Positions 1 through 9,423 are shown, counted from the first letter of the stretch. The stretch is 64,000 nucleotides of DNA from Acetoanaerobium sticklandii (GCF_000196455.1 NC_014614.1:141501-205500); one strand, 5' to 3'. The notes: generated by a model from the letters alone, not told the origin. Made by a program: numbers and translations.

Positions 1-2
1 AA

Positions 3-251
3 TCTATAAAAAGATTGGCAGATACTTTGCTAAGGCTCAGTTACCAAGATTCAACTAAAAAGGATGACAAAACTGTTCTAAACAGGATATTTACTCATCA
101 AGAACTAGCTGAACTTATAGGTTGCTCTAGGATTACAGTTACTAATGATTTGAATGAACTTAAGAAGAGGAAGCTTATAACGGTAAAAAATAAAGAGATA
201 AGTATAGATAATCTGAAAAACCTTGAAAATTATTTGCAAGATGAAGATTAA
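3..251 (+). CDS. Crp/Fnr-family transcriptional regulator, C-terminal part (5' end outside window)
   Basis: The reading frame is open from the window edge, so the N-terminal cyclic-nucleotide-like sensor domain lies upstream and is not visible. What remains is the winged helix-turn-helix of a Crp/Fnr regulator: the interdomain helix (SIKRLADTLLRLS), the recognition region (FTHQELAELIGCSRITVTND) and a wing strand (KLITVKNKEISI). The effector cannot be judged without the sensor domain. The TTG at base 15 is an internal codon, not a start. The stop codon overlaps the ATG of the next small frame by one base (TAATG), which suggests translational coupling. The family call is confident; the regulon is unknown. 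Confidence 0.8.
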   Translation, partial: SIKRLADTLLRLSYQDSTKKDDKTVLNRIFTHQELAELIGCSRITVTNDLNELKKRKLITVKNKEISIDNLKNLENYLQDED

Positions 252-388
252 TGATTGTAGGATATATTTTTAATTATCTAGCAGAAAAGTATGAGAGTTT
301 TTTAGCTTCTTGGATAGTTCATATTTTTGCAAATCTTGCTATTAACACGATAGGGTTTATGATGCTGGGAATTATAAATATAATATAA
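251..388 (+). pseudogene. C-terminal fragment of a CPBP-family intramembrane protease
   Basis: A 45-codon frame starts at the ATG overlapping the preceding stop. Its sequence (IVGYIFNYLAEKYESF, then LASWIVHIFANLAIN) matches the last two membrane helices of CPBP (CAAX/bacteriocin-processing type) proteins, including the final conserved His/Asn motif (HIFAN). The upstream EExxxR and FxxxH motifs needed for catalysis are absent, so it is probably a remnant, although it could still be translated as a small membrane peptide. It ends three bases before a tRNA fragment, consistent with a recombination junction. Recognition is by motif only. Confidence 0.5.
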
Positions 389-390
389 AG

Positions 391-420
391 TGGCGGAGAG
401 AGGGGGATTCGAACCCTCGA
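391..420 (-). other. 3' tRNA-Ser fragment, possible attachment-site remnant
   Basis: Read on the minus strand, these 30 bases end in CCGCCA and contain a T-arm (GAGGG, TTCGAAT, CCCCC, with one A-C mismatch) and the acceptor strand TCTCTCC. This is the 3' end of a serine tRNA whose 5' acceptor strand would be GGAGAGA. The sequence that should hold the variable, anticodon and D arms is AT-rich and unrelated, so no complete tRNA exists here. Integrases often recombine at tRNA 3' ends, so an att scar is the best explanation (inference). Confidence 0.7.
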
Positions 421-437
421 TATAGTTTTGTAGTATT

Positions 438-469
438 AAATAGTACTGGCATAAAGTACTATTTTTTTT
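438..469 (+). terminator. Rho-independent terminator
   Basis: A perfect 10-bp stem (AAATAGTACT / AGTACTATTT) with a 7-base loop is followed by a T tract. It could end the transcript of the Crp gene and the CPBP fragment. Confidence 0.6.
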
Positions 470-667
470 GTTGCTTATTTGAGTATAAAGTTTTATTTTC
501 CTTGCTTGTGAATAATATATAAAGTTATAATGAAAAAATAACTTGAAAAAAAGATACGATTTGAGAATAAAATTATAAAACTAGAATACTATATATATTT
601 CAAATGTATATTAAAATTTTAGAAAAGGAGATGATATATCATAAAAAAGTTTATTATAAAGCTATAC

Positions 668-3202
668 TTGTATACTATTATAGCGGCTCTTATTGCGATA
701 GGATTAATATTTAGTCTATTTAAGACTTTTGATACACGCTTGCTTGAGGAGGTAGAAAAAAATCTTACTATAGAAAACGAATACTATAAAACCAGTATTA
801 GCTCACAATTAGAAAAAAAGTCAGAAATAATCAATAATTTAAGTACATATATGGAGTCGAAACGTCAGCTAGATTATGATGAATTGCTGGATTACATGAA
901 GGCAATGCTGAATAAAAATAGTAATATTGAATCGATATATTTTGGTTCAACAGATAATTTACTTGTAAATGGAAGTGGATGGATTCCTCCAGAGGATTTT
1001 GATTTAAGAACTAGACCGTGGTATGTAAAAGCAATAAATCACGGCAAATTAGTTATTACAGATGTATTTTTAAATGCGACCAGTGAGAAGTATATCATTA
1101 CTATTGCAAAACCTGTGTATAGTAATAACGGTCAAGTTATAGGAGTTTTAGGTGCTGATTTATCATTGGATTCAATTGTAGATCTGATTTCAGTTCAAGA
1201 TGACTCTTATGGGGAGTTCTTTATACTAAATGAAGAGTTTGAACTTATTGCTAAGTCTAGAACACAAGATGATGGGAAACCAATTCTCGAAGATACTTCT
1301 TTAAAAATATCAAGCAATATATCAAGCATAGGAACTTCTGTAGCAGAAGCTACTCTAAATAATGAAAAGGGTTATGTTTCTATATCTCATATTGATGGAA
1401 CGAATTTATATGTAGGAGTGTTTAATTCTATAGGAAGTGAAAATTATTATGATAAGCAGTGGAAAAATATCTTAATTATCTCAGTTATATTTCTAGTAGG
1501 CTTACTTCTTATAATGTTCCTTATTCAAAATAAAATTATCATAAAGCCTGCATATACGTTAGAAAATGACATAAAACAGATATCTATCACAGATAATATA
1601 AATTATAGACTGGAAGAGCTAAAACGTGACCCTTTTGAAAATATCAGAAAAACAGTAAATGCAAGGCTTGCTCAGACCGAGGTTTATTTTAGAGATTTAT
1701 TAGAAAGTAAAGATGAATTAGAATCATCTAATGAAGAATTAATTGCAGCTATGAATCAGTTAAAGGCATATCAAGAAGAAATAGAGCAAAATCAAAATGA
1801 TTTACTTGAAAGCAAGCTATTACTTGAAGAAAGCCAAAAGAGAAATGCTGCCATAATAAATGTACTACCAGATATAATATTCATGTATGATTCAAAAGGA
1901 GTTTTTATTGATTGCCAAACAAATGATGAAGCTGGACTTGTTTTAAGCAAAGATTTGTTTATAGGAAAAAATATAAGTGAGGTTATGCCTCCTGATATTT
2001 CTGAAAAAGCTATAATGAGTATTGCTAAAACTATAGAAACAGGGCAACCGCAAAAATTTGAATATAATATTAATATAGATGGTTCAGAGAGAACTTATGA
2101 ATCAAGAATGGTAAAAAGCAATGACAATGAAGTGCTAGCTATTTCAAGAGATATTACTTCAGAAAAGCAAGAACAAGAATATATTCTAAAGCTAACATAC
2201 AAGGATCAATTAACGGGGCTCTATAATAGAAGGTACTATGAGGAGCAAATTGAAAAGCTAAGTGGAAGAGAGTTTTTGCCTCTTGCTATTATGATGGTTG
2301 ATGTCAATGGACTAAAGCTTACAAATGATGCTTTTGGACACCATATTGGAGATGAATTATTAAAAAAAGTAGCTAAAAATCTAATATCGTGTGATTCCAA
2401 AGGAGGCTTTGCATGCAGAGTAGGTGGAGATGAGTTTTTAATGGTGTTTCCAAATACTGATGAGAATGAAGCAGAATATCTCGTTGATAAACTATATGAG
2501 CTAGTAAGTGCTGAAAAGTTAGAAAATATAGTTATATCAATATCAGCTGGATGGCAAGTTAGGACTGATGTAAGCCAATCTATACGAGATACTCTTATAA
2601 AAGCTGAGAATCACATGTTCAGAAAGAAAATAGTTGAAAGTCAAAGTATGAGAAATCAAACTGTAAACATAATCATGCAGACCCTAAGTGAGAAGAACGA
2701 GAGAGAAAAAAGGCACTCTGTAGAGGTTGCAAAGTTGGCAAAAGAAATAGGTGTATCCATGGGATTAAGTGTTCAGAAAGTAAAGGAGATAGAGCTAGCT
2801 GGACTACTTCATGATATAGGTAAGATAGCGATTAAAGAAGATATTTTAAATAAGCCGGGCAAATTAACAGAAGAAGAGTATGACGAGATAAAAAGACATC
2901 CTGAAAGCGGATATCATATTTTAAAGTCTGTTGATGAATATTCATCGCTTGCTCAGTGCGTCCTCGAACATCATGAGAGGTTTGATGGAAAGGGATATCC
3001 AAAGGGTATAAAAGGAACACAGATATCTCTGATAGCTAGGATAATAGCAGTAGCAGATGCTTTTGAAGCTATGATAGCTCAAAGACCATACAGGAAGTCT
3101 CTAAGTCAAGAAATGGCTATCGAAGAAATAAAGAAAAATTCAAATATACAATTTGATCCAGAAGTAGTGACTGCTTTTTTAAAAATATTTGATAAAAGCT
3201 AA
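668..3202 (+). CDS. dCache-PAS-GGDEF-HD-GYP cyclic-di-GMP enzyme
   Basis: A membrane sensor carrying both synthesis and degradation modules for c-di-GMP. In order: a membrane helix at the N-terminus, an extracytoplasmic dCache sensor (about 30-265, with RPWY near 116), a second helix (about 266-286), a coiled coil (about 340-390), a PAS domain (about 390-500), a GGDEF domain with intact GGDEF (near 585) and an HD-GYP domain with intact HDIGK (near 715) and HHERFDGKGYP. The usual RxxD inhibitory site before GGDEF is not present (SKGG). The TTG at 668 lacks a ribosome site; the good GGAG at 627-630 points instead to a non-ATG start near 638-641, giving KKFIIKLYLY before the helix. Both catalytic domains look active; the ligand is unknown. 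Confidence 0.9.
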   Translation: MYTIIAALIAIGLIFSLFKTFDTRLLEEVEKNLTIENEYYKTSISSQLEKKSEIINNLSTYMESKRQLDYDELLDYMKAMLNKNSNIESIYFGSTDNLLVNGSGWIPPEDFDLRTRPWYVKAINHGKLVITDVFLNATSEKYIITIAKPVYSNNGQVIGVLGADLSLDSIVDLISVQDDSYGEFFILNEEFELIAKSRTQDDGKPILEDTSLKISSNISSIGTSVAEATLNNEKGYVSISHIDGTNLYVGVFNSIGSENYYDKQWKNILIISVIFLVGLLLIMFLIQNKIIIKPAYTLENDIKQISITDNINYRLEELKRDPFENIRKTVNARLAQTEVYFRDLLESKDELESSNEELIAAMNQLKAYQEEIEQNQNDLLESKLLLEESQKRNAAIINVLPDIIFMYDSKGVFIDCQTNDEAGLVLSKDLFIGKNISEVMPPDISEKAIMSIAKTIETGQPQKFEYNINIDGSERTYESRMVKSNDNEVLAISRDITSEKQEQEYILKLTYKDQLTGLYNRRYYEEQIEKLSGREFLPLAIMMVDVNGLKLTNDAFGHHIGDELLKKVAKNLISCDSKGGFACRVGGDEFLMVFPNTDENEAEYLVDKLYELVSAEKLENIVISISAGWQVRTDVSQSIRDTLIKAENHMFRKKIVESQSMRNQTVNIIMQTLSEKNEREKRHSVEVAKLAKEIGVSMGLSVQKVKEIELAGLLHDIGKIAIKEDILNKPGKLTEEEYDEIKRHPESGYHILKSVDEYSSLAQCVLEHHERFDGKGYPKGIKGTQISLIARIIAVADAFEAMIAQRPYRKSLSQEMAIEEIKKNSNIQFDPEVVTAFLKIFDKS

Positions 3203-3210
3203 TAAATAGT

Positions 3211-3268
3211 AAAAGCCATAAGAATTAGAAATGTATTGTTTGATTTCTAGTTCTTATGGCTTTTTTTT
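3211..3268 (+). terminator. Terminator after the GGDEF-HD-GYP gene
   Basis: A very long stem (AAAAGCCATAAGAA... pairing with ...TTCTTATGGCTTTT) is followed by a T tract. It overlaps the 3' end of the convergent mgtE gene. Confidence 0.85.
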
Positions 3269-4601
3269 ATATCAGGTACTGAAGCATTACTGTTGCAAGT
3301 CCTAGGAAAAAGAAAAATCCTAGAACATCAGTTACAGTAGTTACAAACACAGCAGAGGCTAGAGCAGGGTCTATGCCTACTTTTTTTAGCAGGATTGGAA
3401 CTAGGTATCCAGATATAGTAGCTACTATGAGGTTAAGTAGCATTGCAGTTCCGATTACAAAGCCAAAGGCAAGACTGCCTACCCAGAAATATCCTAGCAC
3501 CCCAACTACTAGTCCAAGGCAAAGTCCATTTATGATCCCTATAGCTATTTCTTTTTTGAGTATACCAGCTTGATTTTCATAGCTTATTTCTCCTATGGCA
3601 ATACCTCTTATGATTAATGTAAGTGTCTGAGAGCCTGCGTTTCCTCCCATACCTGCAACCATAGGCATGAAGGTGGCAAGAGCTACTATCTGAGCGATTG
3701 TATTTTCGAAAAGGCTTACTGTTTTAGCAGCTAAGGTAGCTGTTACGAGGTTTACTAAAAGCCATGGGAGACGAGATTTGATAGCTCCTATGACAGTACC
3801 AGCTACTTTTTCCTCTTCATCTAGTCCAGCAAGTCTGAACATATCCTCTGTATACTCTTCTTTCATTATTTCCATTACGTCATCGACTGTTATTATACCT
3901 AGGATTTCTCCATTATGGTCTACTACAGGAATAGCCATAAAGCCGTATTTTTCAAATATATGGCTGACTTCTTCCTGATCCATATCTACAGGAGCGCTTA
4001 TGATGTTTTCTATCATAATATCTTTTATGAGAGTGTCTGGAGTAGATACTATGATTTGTCTTAGAGGCACTACCCCTTTTAGTACATCTAGGTCATCTAC
4101 TACATAAATATAATATGGAGTTTCTGAATCGGGAGCCATAGTTCTAAGGTAGTTTATAGTTTCATTTACAGTATCTGTTTCTTTTATGGATATGAACTCT
4201 GTAGCCATGATACCGCCGGCAGACTCGGGGTCATAGGATAGAAGGGTTTTTACTTCTTCTACCTCCTCAGTGTTCATATTGGTGATTATTTCATTTTGCT
4301 CATCTTCATCTAGGGTTCCAAGTAAGTCGACTAGCTCATCTGAAGACATTTCAGATATAATCTGAGCTTGCCTATTTTTAGAAAATAGAGAAAGCAAATT
4401 GAATTTTTCATCGTCCTCTGCATAATCTAGCAGTAAGGCTACATATTCGTCTGGAAGCTTTTCTAGTATTATGAGCGGATCATCGTCAAATTCTCCTAAT
4501 GCTTCTAGAAAATCTACGGGATGTATCTCGTCTATTTGTTCCAATATAGTTTCAAATGGACTTTCTAAGATGAACTCCAGTATTTGATTTTTATCCTCCA
4601 C
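3267..4601 (-). CDS. mgtE: Magnesium transporter MgtE
   Basis: MgtE-type Mg2+ channel of the cytoplasmic membrane. It shows the family order: an acidic helical N-domain of MgtE repeats (about 1-130), two CBS domains that sense intracellular Mg2+ (about 135-255, ending DDVMEIMKEE) and five C-terminal membrane helices with the conserved pore stretch MVAGMGGNAGSQTLTLIIRG. Length about 444 residues is normal. The frame opens with GTG at 4613, but that codon has no ribosome site; GTG at 4601 follows GGGTGG at a usable distance and gives an N-terminus typical of the family, so 4601 was chosen. No M-box magnesium riboswitch could be recognised upstream. It is convergent with the preceding gene. Confidence 0.93.
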   Translation of the reverse strand: MEDKNQILEFILESPFETILEQIDEIHPVDFLEALGEFDDDPLIILEKLPDEYVALLLDYAEDDEKFNLLSLFSKNRQAQIISEMSSDELVDLLGTLDEDEQNEIITNMNTEEVEEVKTLLSYDPESAGGIMATEFISIKETDTVNETINYLRTMAPDSETPYYIYVVDDLDVLKGVVPLRQIIVSTPDTLIKDIMIENIISAPVDMDQEEVSHIFEKYGFMAIPVVDHNGEILGIITVDDVMEIMKEEYTEDMFRLAGLDEEEKVAGTVIGAIKSRLPWLLVNLVTATLAAKTVSLFENTIAQIVALATFMPMVAGMGGNAGSQTLTLIIRGIAIGEISYENQAGILKKEIAIGIINGLCLGLVVGVLGYFWVGSLAFGFVIGTAMLLNLIVATISGYLVPILLKKVGIDPALASAVFVTTVTDVLGFFFFLGLATVMLQYLI

Positions 4602-4613
4602 AATACCACCCAC

Positions 4614-4989
4614 TTTCTGTTTTGCATTTATTACTTGATTTTCCTTTATTTTAAAGCTTTACAAAGCGTATGTCTAGCAATTTAGATTATAAATGAGAAG
4701 GAAGATTTTGCAAATATACGATAAAAAGTTTTGGATGTATAAAGAAACAAGAAATGATTTGAATAAATATTCGAACCTAATTTGCTAAAACACCTCAGTC
4801 CTATAAGCTCAACTACAGAGATTCTAAAAGATGAAGCGAAAAAAATGTAATAATGAATATAGTTATTTCAGGTACCTTATAAAAGGTGCCTTTTTTTGTA
4901 AAAAATAGTATAATTTTAGACATAAAGTACTATTAATGAGTTATAATAAATGGTAAATACACTTTAACCTAAGATTTAGGAGAAAACTC
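4614..4989. other. Intergenic region between divergent mgtE and the GGDEF-EAL gene
   Basis: About 376 bases without a gene. It holds the terminator-like hairpin at 4870-4897 and AT-rich promoter-like sequence. No riboswitch class (M-box, c-di-GMP-I or -II) was recognised. A TTCGAACC at 4773 resembles a T-loop complement but has no paired stem. Confidence 0.5.
4870..4897 (+). terminator. Terminator-like hairpin upstream of the EAL gene
   Basis: AGGTACC pairs with GGTGCCT (one G-T pair) and is followed by seven T residues. No gene ends here on the plus strand, so it may end an upstream leader or a small RNA, or block read-through. Confidence 0.6.
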
Positions 4990-7317
4990 ATGAAGTCAAT
5001 TAAATCCCAAATACTCATATATCTGGTACTAGTAGCAGTCTTGATTTTTTCAAGCCTAGCTTATTTTAGCACCAAACAACTTGAGAAACTGAACCCTTAT
5101 GTTGAGGCTCAGTATCTGGAGATAGCTACTGCGCGCTCAGACCAAATAAGCAAGGAGCTTAGTGGAGCACTAGAGCAAGTTAAGATGCTAAGCCAGTCAA
5201 ATGTAGTGCAAGATATGAATAAAGATGAAATTATGGACTTTCTAATAAGCGTAAATCTTGGGGACAAATATAGAAACATGAGCTTTTCTGATATAGAAGG
5301 AAAAGGAATGAACACCAAAGGTGTAGAGCTAGATATTTCTGAGCAGGAGCAGTTTAAGGAAATTATTTTGGGAGATAAGGATTACTGGATTTCGGATCCT
5401 TTTATAAGTCCGTATGCAGAGGAAAATATCCCAATCATAACAGTATCTCATGTAGTAAAAAGAGATGGTATAAAGATAGGGCTTATTAATGCAGTTTTTT
5501 CTACGGCTTTTTTGGATGAAGTAGTAGGTGGTATAGACGTAGGAAAAAGCGGATTTTCGTGGATTTTAGATGACAATGGAAATATAGTTGCCCACCCTTC
5601 TAGGGATATTAGCATACATACTAAAGCAACTCATTTAATTCCAAATCAAGAGGATATAGATAAAGTTATTAAGGATGAAAAGGGAACGATGATTTACACT
5701 TGTCCAGAGGGACATAAATTTATGGCTTCATTTTCAAATATAAAAGGCTCTCCTGGCTGGACATTTATCGTATCCATACCATATGAAGAAGCCTTTAGTG
5801 AAATAAGCACAATAATAGCATTTTTCAAACGTATGACTCTTATATATTTTATTATTGTTGCTTTTATTCTTTATCTTTATGCTAGAACATTATCAAAGCC
5901 TATCGAAAATCTTAAGAAGGTTTTTGAACGTGCGGCAAATGGAGATTTAAATGTAAAGGCTGATGAAAAAATTAATAATGAGCTAGGTGAAGCGGGAAAA
6001 AGCTTTAATGCCATGCTCTCTCATATAAAAAATCTCACATATAGAGACCCAGTTACTGGACTGTATAATTTTAACAGCTTTATGCTAGAGCTTCCATACA
6101 AAATGGAAGGCTTGATCGGAGAGTATGGAATAGCTTCTATTTCAATAATATCAATAGATGATTTTAAACGCATAAACAGTATAAGTGGATATCAAACTGG
6201 AAATAAAGTACTTGAAACTCTTTCGAAGAGAATACTCAATTTTAAGATGCCTTCTGAGATGGTGGCAAGATATTTTGGCGACGAGATAATAGTATTTTTA
6301 TGGGAAGCAGATTATGAAAGCTTAGAAAACAGGATAATCAAGCTCTGGCAGCTATGTGGTCTTCCTATAGATATGAATCAGCACAGATTTAGACTTAAAA
6401 CTAGTATAGGAACAAGCATAATGTCTATGGAAAAAGGCAGCTACGATGAGGTAATTCACGAAGCTACTATGGCAAAGCTAAAGGTAAAAAATTCTGGTGG
6501 AAACGGATATGAATTCTACAATGAAGCCATCAGCAGGATGATTAAAGAAGAGGAAGAGCTAGATGATGCAATTTCAAAGGCTCTTGAAAAAGAGGAGCTT
6601 TACCTTGTTTATCAGCCTATAGTAGATATAACAACAAGCGAAATAATATCAAATGAGGCACTTCTTAGATGGGATAATGAAAGCTATGGCAGACTTCCTA
6701 TACCTGTAGTTATTGAATTTGCTGAGAGAAAAGGCTATATAGAGGATATAGGATTTTGGATTCTAAAGGAAGCTTGTAGGCAAAATAAATCTTGGCAGGA
6801 CGAAGGACTTGGACTTACTGCTATTTCTGTAAATATATCAGTTCACCAGCTAGAAAAGCCCGACTTTGTGGACAAGGTAAAAATCGCTCTAGAGCTTTCT
6901 AATTTAGCTCCTGAGTATTTAGAGCTTGAGATAACAGAAACTACGGCTATGGAAAATGTAAATGAAAAGCTAGCAACTATGTTAAAATTAAAAAGACTAG
7001 GAGTAAAGATTTCAATAGACGATTTTGGAACGGGTTATTCTTCACTTTCTTACTTTACAAAATTTCCTATTGATACCTTGAAAATAGACAAGAGCTTTGT
7101 AAGAGATATGCTAGAGGATAGTAATGCGATGACTATCATAGATACAATAATAAATATGGCAAAGGCTATGGACGTTGCAATAACAGCTGAAGGAGTAGAG
7201 ACACTAGAGCATATGGAAAAACTTAAAATTATGGGCTGCGATAAAATTCAGGGGTATTACATCAGTAAACCTCAGAAGGCATCTGTATTAGAGCAAATGC
7301 TTAAAAAATTACCCTAA
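4990..7317 (+). CDS. dCache-HAMP-GGDEF(degenerate)-EAL phosphodiesterase
   Basis: A membrane c-di-GMP phosphodiesterase. Order: helix 7-25, extracytoplasmic dCache domain (about 30-270), helix (about 281-300), HAMP (about 300-350), GGDEF-like domain (about 355-510) and EAL domain (about 525-770). The cyclase signature is FGDEI rather than GGDEF, so the domain is probably inactive as a cyclase, perhaps binding GTP as a regulator. The EAL side is complete: EALLRW, ELEITETT, DDFGTGYSS, KIDKSF, AEGVE and QGYY carry the metal and catalytic residues. ATG follows TAGGAG at normal spacing. It lies directly upstream of a GGDEF gene, giving a phosphodiesterase/cyclase pair. Confidence 0.92.
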   Translation: MKSIKSQILIYLVLVAVLIFSSLAYFSTKQLEKLNPYVEAQYLEIATARSDQISKELSGALEQVKMLSQSNVVQDMNKDEIMDFLISVNLGDKYRNMSFSDIEGKGMNTKGVELDISEQEQFKEIILGDKDYWISDPFISPYAEENIPIITVSHVVKRDGIKIGLINAVFSTAFLDEVVGGIDVGKSGFSWILDDNGNIVAHPSRDISIHTKATHLIPNQEDIDKVIKDEKGTMIYTCPEGHKFMASFSNIKGSPGWTFIVSIPYEEAFSEISTIIAFFKRMTLIYFIIVAFILYLYARTLSKPIENLKKVFERAANGDLNVKADEKINNELGEAGKSFNAMLSHIKNLTYRDPVTGLYNFNSFMLELPYKMEGLIGEYGIASISIISIDDFKRINSISGYQTGNKVLETLSKRILNFKMPSEMVARYFGDEIIVFLWEADYESLENRIIKLWQLCGLPIDMNQHRFRLKTSIGTSIMSMEKGSYDEVIHEATMAKLKVKNSGGNGYEFYNEAISRMIKEEEELDDAISKALEKEELYLVYQPIVDITTSEIISNEALLRWDNESYGRLPIPVVIEFAERKGYIEDIGFWILKEACRQNKSWQDEGLGLTAISVNISVHQLEKPDFVDKVKIALELSNLAPEYLELEITETTAMENVNEKLATMLKLKRLGVKISIDDFGTGYSSLSYFTKFPIDTLKIDKSFVRDMLEDSNAMTIIDTIINMAKAMDVAITAEGVETLEHMEKLKIMGCDKIQGYYISKPQKASVLEQMLKKLP

Positions 7318-7355
7318 GTTTTGTGTAAAAAATCATCAATGGGAGGGGGAGCCCA

Positions 7356-9422
7356 GTGATTAAGAATTTAGGTAAAAGAAAGCTTTCTATAAAGCAAGAG
7401 GTTTTTTATCTTGGCGTTGTTTTTTCACTGGTTACCTTACTTTTGTTTGGTGGCATACTTTGCACGAGCATTTATTACATGCAAGTAAATCATGCAAAGC
7501 AAGCACTTCACGATTCAAACTACCATATGGCTATGATAGCTAAAAATCAAAGCAGAGCCATATCAAATACACTTCAGGTGCTTTCAAACAATCCAGATGT
7601 AAGAACTGCTGGCTTAAGTGATGACGAAGCTTTAGTTTCAAAGGTACGCTCACTTTATAGAGATTACTATAATTCAGATAAGAATATAATGTACATTTAC
7701 TCTGGCTACGAAAATGGCAGGATAATCATAGATAACTGGACATCGCCACCAGAGTTTGACCCTAGAGAGAGACCTTGGTACAAACATGCAACGGATATAA
7801 AAGAAAATAAAGTAGTTCTAGGAAGAGCTTATCAAGATGCAAGTACTAAGCAGTGGCTTGTTTCTTCGAGTACTCCGCTGTATGGTATGGACGGAGAGTT
7901 TGTAGGCGTGCTTTCTATTGATAGAACAGTTGAAAATATGAGCAATATTATAAATGAAAAAAATCTATACAAAAGCCAATATAGCTTTATTATAGATGGA
8001 TATGGGAAAATCTTAGTTCACCCTAATCAAAATATGATTCAAAAAACTTTTTCATATTTTGGAGCTGAAGTGCCGTCGCTTAGTGGAGAAATCAACTTTG
8101 ATGAGGGCGGAGAACCGTCATGGGCTTTTTACAGCGCTTTAGGAGACAGCGAATGGTATTTAGTTACCATAGTAAACAAGCACGAGGTACTGCTTCCTCT
8201 ATATCAGACCATATTTATTCTAGCTGTAATCAGCATTATTATTGCATTGATTTTGGGAGCTTTTCAAAGTAGAGTTCTAAATACTAGACTTGGAAGGCCG
8301 CTTATAGTGCTAGGAAACAGAATAAGAAAGATATCAAATGGAGAGAATCTAGAAAAGCTCAAATATTATCATTCAAATCATGAGATAGTTGAGATAGCCC
8401 AAAACATTGAAAAGCTAGCAAGCATTGCTGTTAAGGACAAGGAAGAAAAGCTGAAAACCATACTATTTTCAGTTGCAGATGGAGTAATAGCAACGGATAG
8501 AAAAGGGATAGTCGAGTTTGTAAATCCTGTAGCAAAGGCACATATAAATAGATTGGAAGATAGGATTGTCGGCAGAAAAATAGAAGAGATTTTCGACATA
8601 TATAGTGAAACTGATAACTGCAAGGTGGCTGTAGGGCTTCCTAAATCATGGGGCGAAAATCAATATTACAATAAGGAATACTATGCGAAAATGAGAACTC
8701 AAAGTGGAGCTGAGATTCCCATAGAGTACAGCATTTCTCCTATTAAGGATTCGAAATCCAAAATAACGGGTATGGTTATAGTGTTTAGAGATTATACTGT
8801 TAAGAAGAAAAAACAAGAAAAAATAGAATATATGAGTTATCATGATCCACTTACGGGCATATACAACAGAAGATATTTTGATGAACAGATAATTGAGCTA
8901 GATAAAGAGGAGAATCTTCCACTTACCATAATATATGCTGATATAAATGGACTTAAGCTTGCCAACGATTTAAAAGGTCACGCAACTGGTGACAAGCTAA
9001 TAAAGCTTGCTGCGAGCAGTATAAAAAAAGAGCTAAGAACAAATGATATTTTCTCTAGAATAGGTGGAGATGAATTTGGAATAGTTCTTCCTCAAACTGG
9101 TGCTGAGGCTGCTGGACTTTTGATAGAGAGGATAAGAGCAAGTCTAGAGGATAAAAAGGTTGAAGGAATCTCACTTTCCATATCCTTTGGCTATGCTACA
9201 AAATATAAGCCAGAGGAGAAGATAAGCAGTATAATCACTGATTCAGACAGCAATATGTACAGTAATAAAATAACAGAAAGTGCAATTTTTAAGAAAAATA
9301 CTATAATAGATTTTAGAAATGCCATAGAAAATAAGCATTCAATGACACTTGAGGATAAGCTTAGAACAAAGAAAATTTGTGATGTAGCTATGATTGAAAT
9401 GGGTATTAAAGGAGATGAGTAG
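7356..9422 (+). CDS. dCache-PAS-GGDEF diguanylate cyclase with a truncated HD-GYP-like tail
   Basis: Membrane diguanylate cyclase. Helix (about 18-40), dCache sensor (about 45-275, with RERPWY), helix (about 284-306), PAS domain (about 365-480), then a GGDEF domain with intact GGDEF near 569 and a correctly spaced RxxD inhibitory site (RTND, five residues before). GTG is the start, preceded by GGGAGGGGG. The last 40 residues (TIIDFRNAIENKHSMTLEDK...) resemble the linker and first helix of the HD-GYP part of the protein at 668-3202 and then stop, suggesting an ancestral GGDEF-HD-GYP cut short. The gene runs into a small membrane-protein gene. Confidence 0.9.
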   Translation: MIKNLGKRKLSIKQEVFYLGVVFSLVTLLLFGGILCTSIYYMQVNHAKQALHDSNYHMAMIAKNQSRAISNTLQVLSNNPDVRTAGLSDDEALVSKVRSLYRDYYNSDKNIMYIYSGYENGRIIIDNWTSPPEFDPRERPWYKHATDIKENKVVLGRAYQDASTKQWLVSSSTPLYGMDGEFVGVLSIDRTVENMSNIINEKNLYKSQYSFIIDGYGKILVHPNQNMIQKTFSYFGAEVPSLSGEINFDEGGEPSWAFYSALGDSEWYLVTIVNKHEVLLPLYQTIFILAVISIIIALILGAFQSRVLNTRLGRPLIVLGNRIRKISNGENLEKLKYYHSNHEIVEIAQNIEKLASIAVKDKEEKLKTILFSVADGVIATDRKGIVEFVNPVAKAHINRLEDRIVGRKIEEIFDIYSETDNCKVAVGLPKSWGENQYYNKEYYAKMRTQSGAEIPIEYSISPIKDSKSKITGMVIVFRDYTVKKKKQEKIEYMSYHDPLTGIYNRRYFDEQIIELDKEENLPLTIIYADINGLKLANDLKGHATGDKLIKLAASSIKKELRTNDIFSRIGGDEFGIVLPQTGAEAAGLLIERIRASLEDKKVEGISLSISFGYATKYKPEEKISSIITDSDSNMYSNKITESAIFKKNTIIDFRNAIENKHSMTLEDKLRTKKICDVAMIEMGIKGDE

Positions 9423-9423
9423 C

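Noticed and set aside
4614..4760. M-box riboswitch of mgtE
   Set aside because: The conserved aptamer core was not found on the minus strand.
4760..4800. tRNA-like TTCGAACC sequence
   Set aside because: No complementary T-stem, acceptor or anticodon arm.
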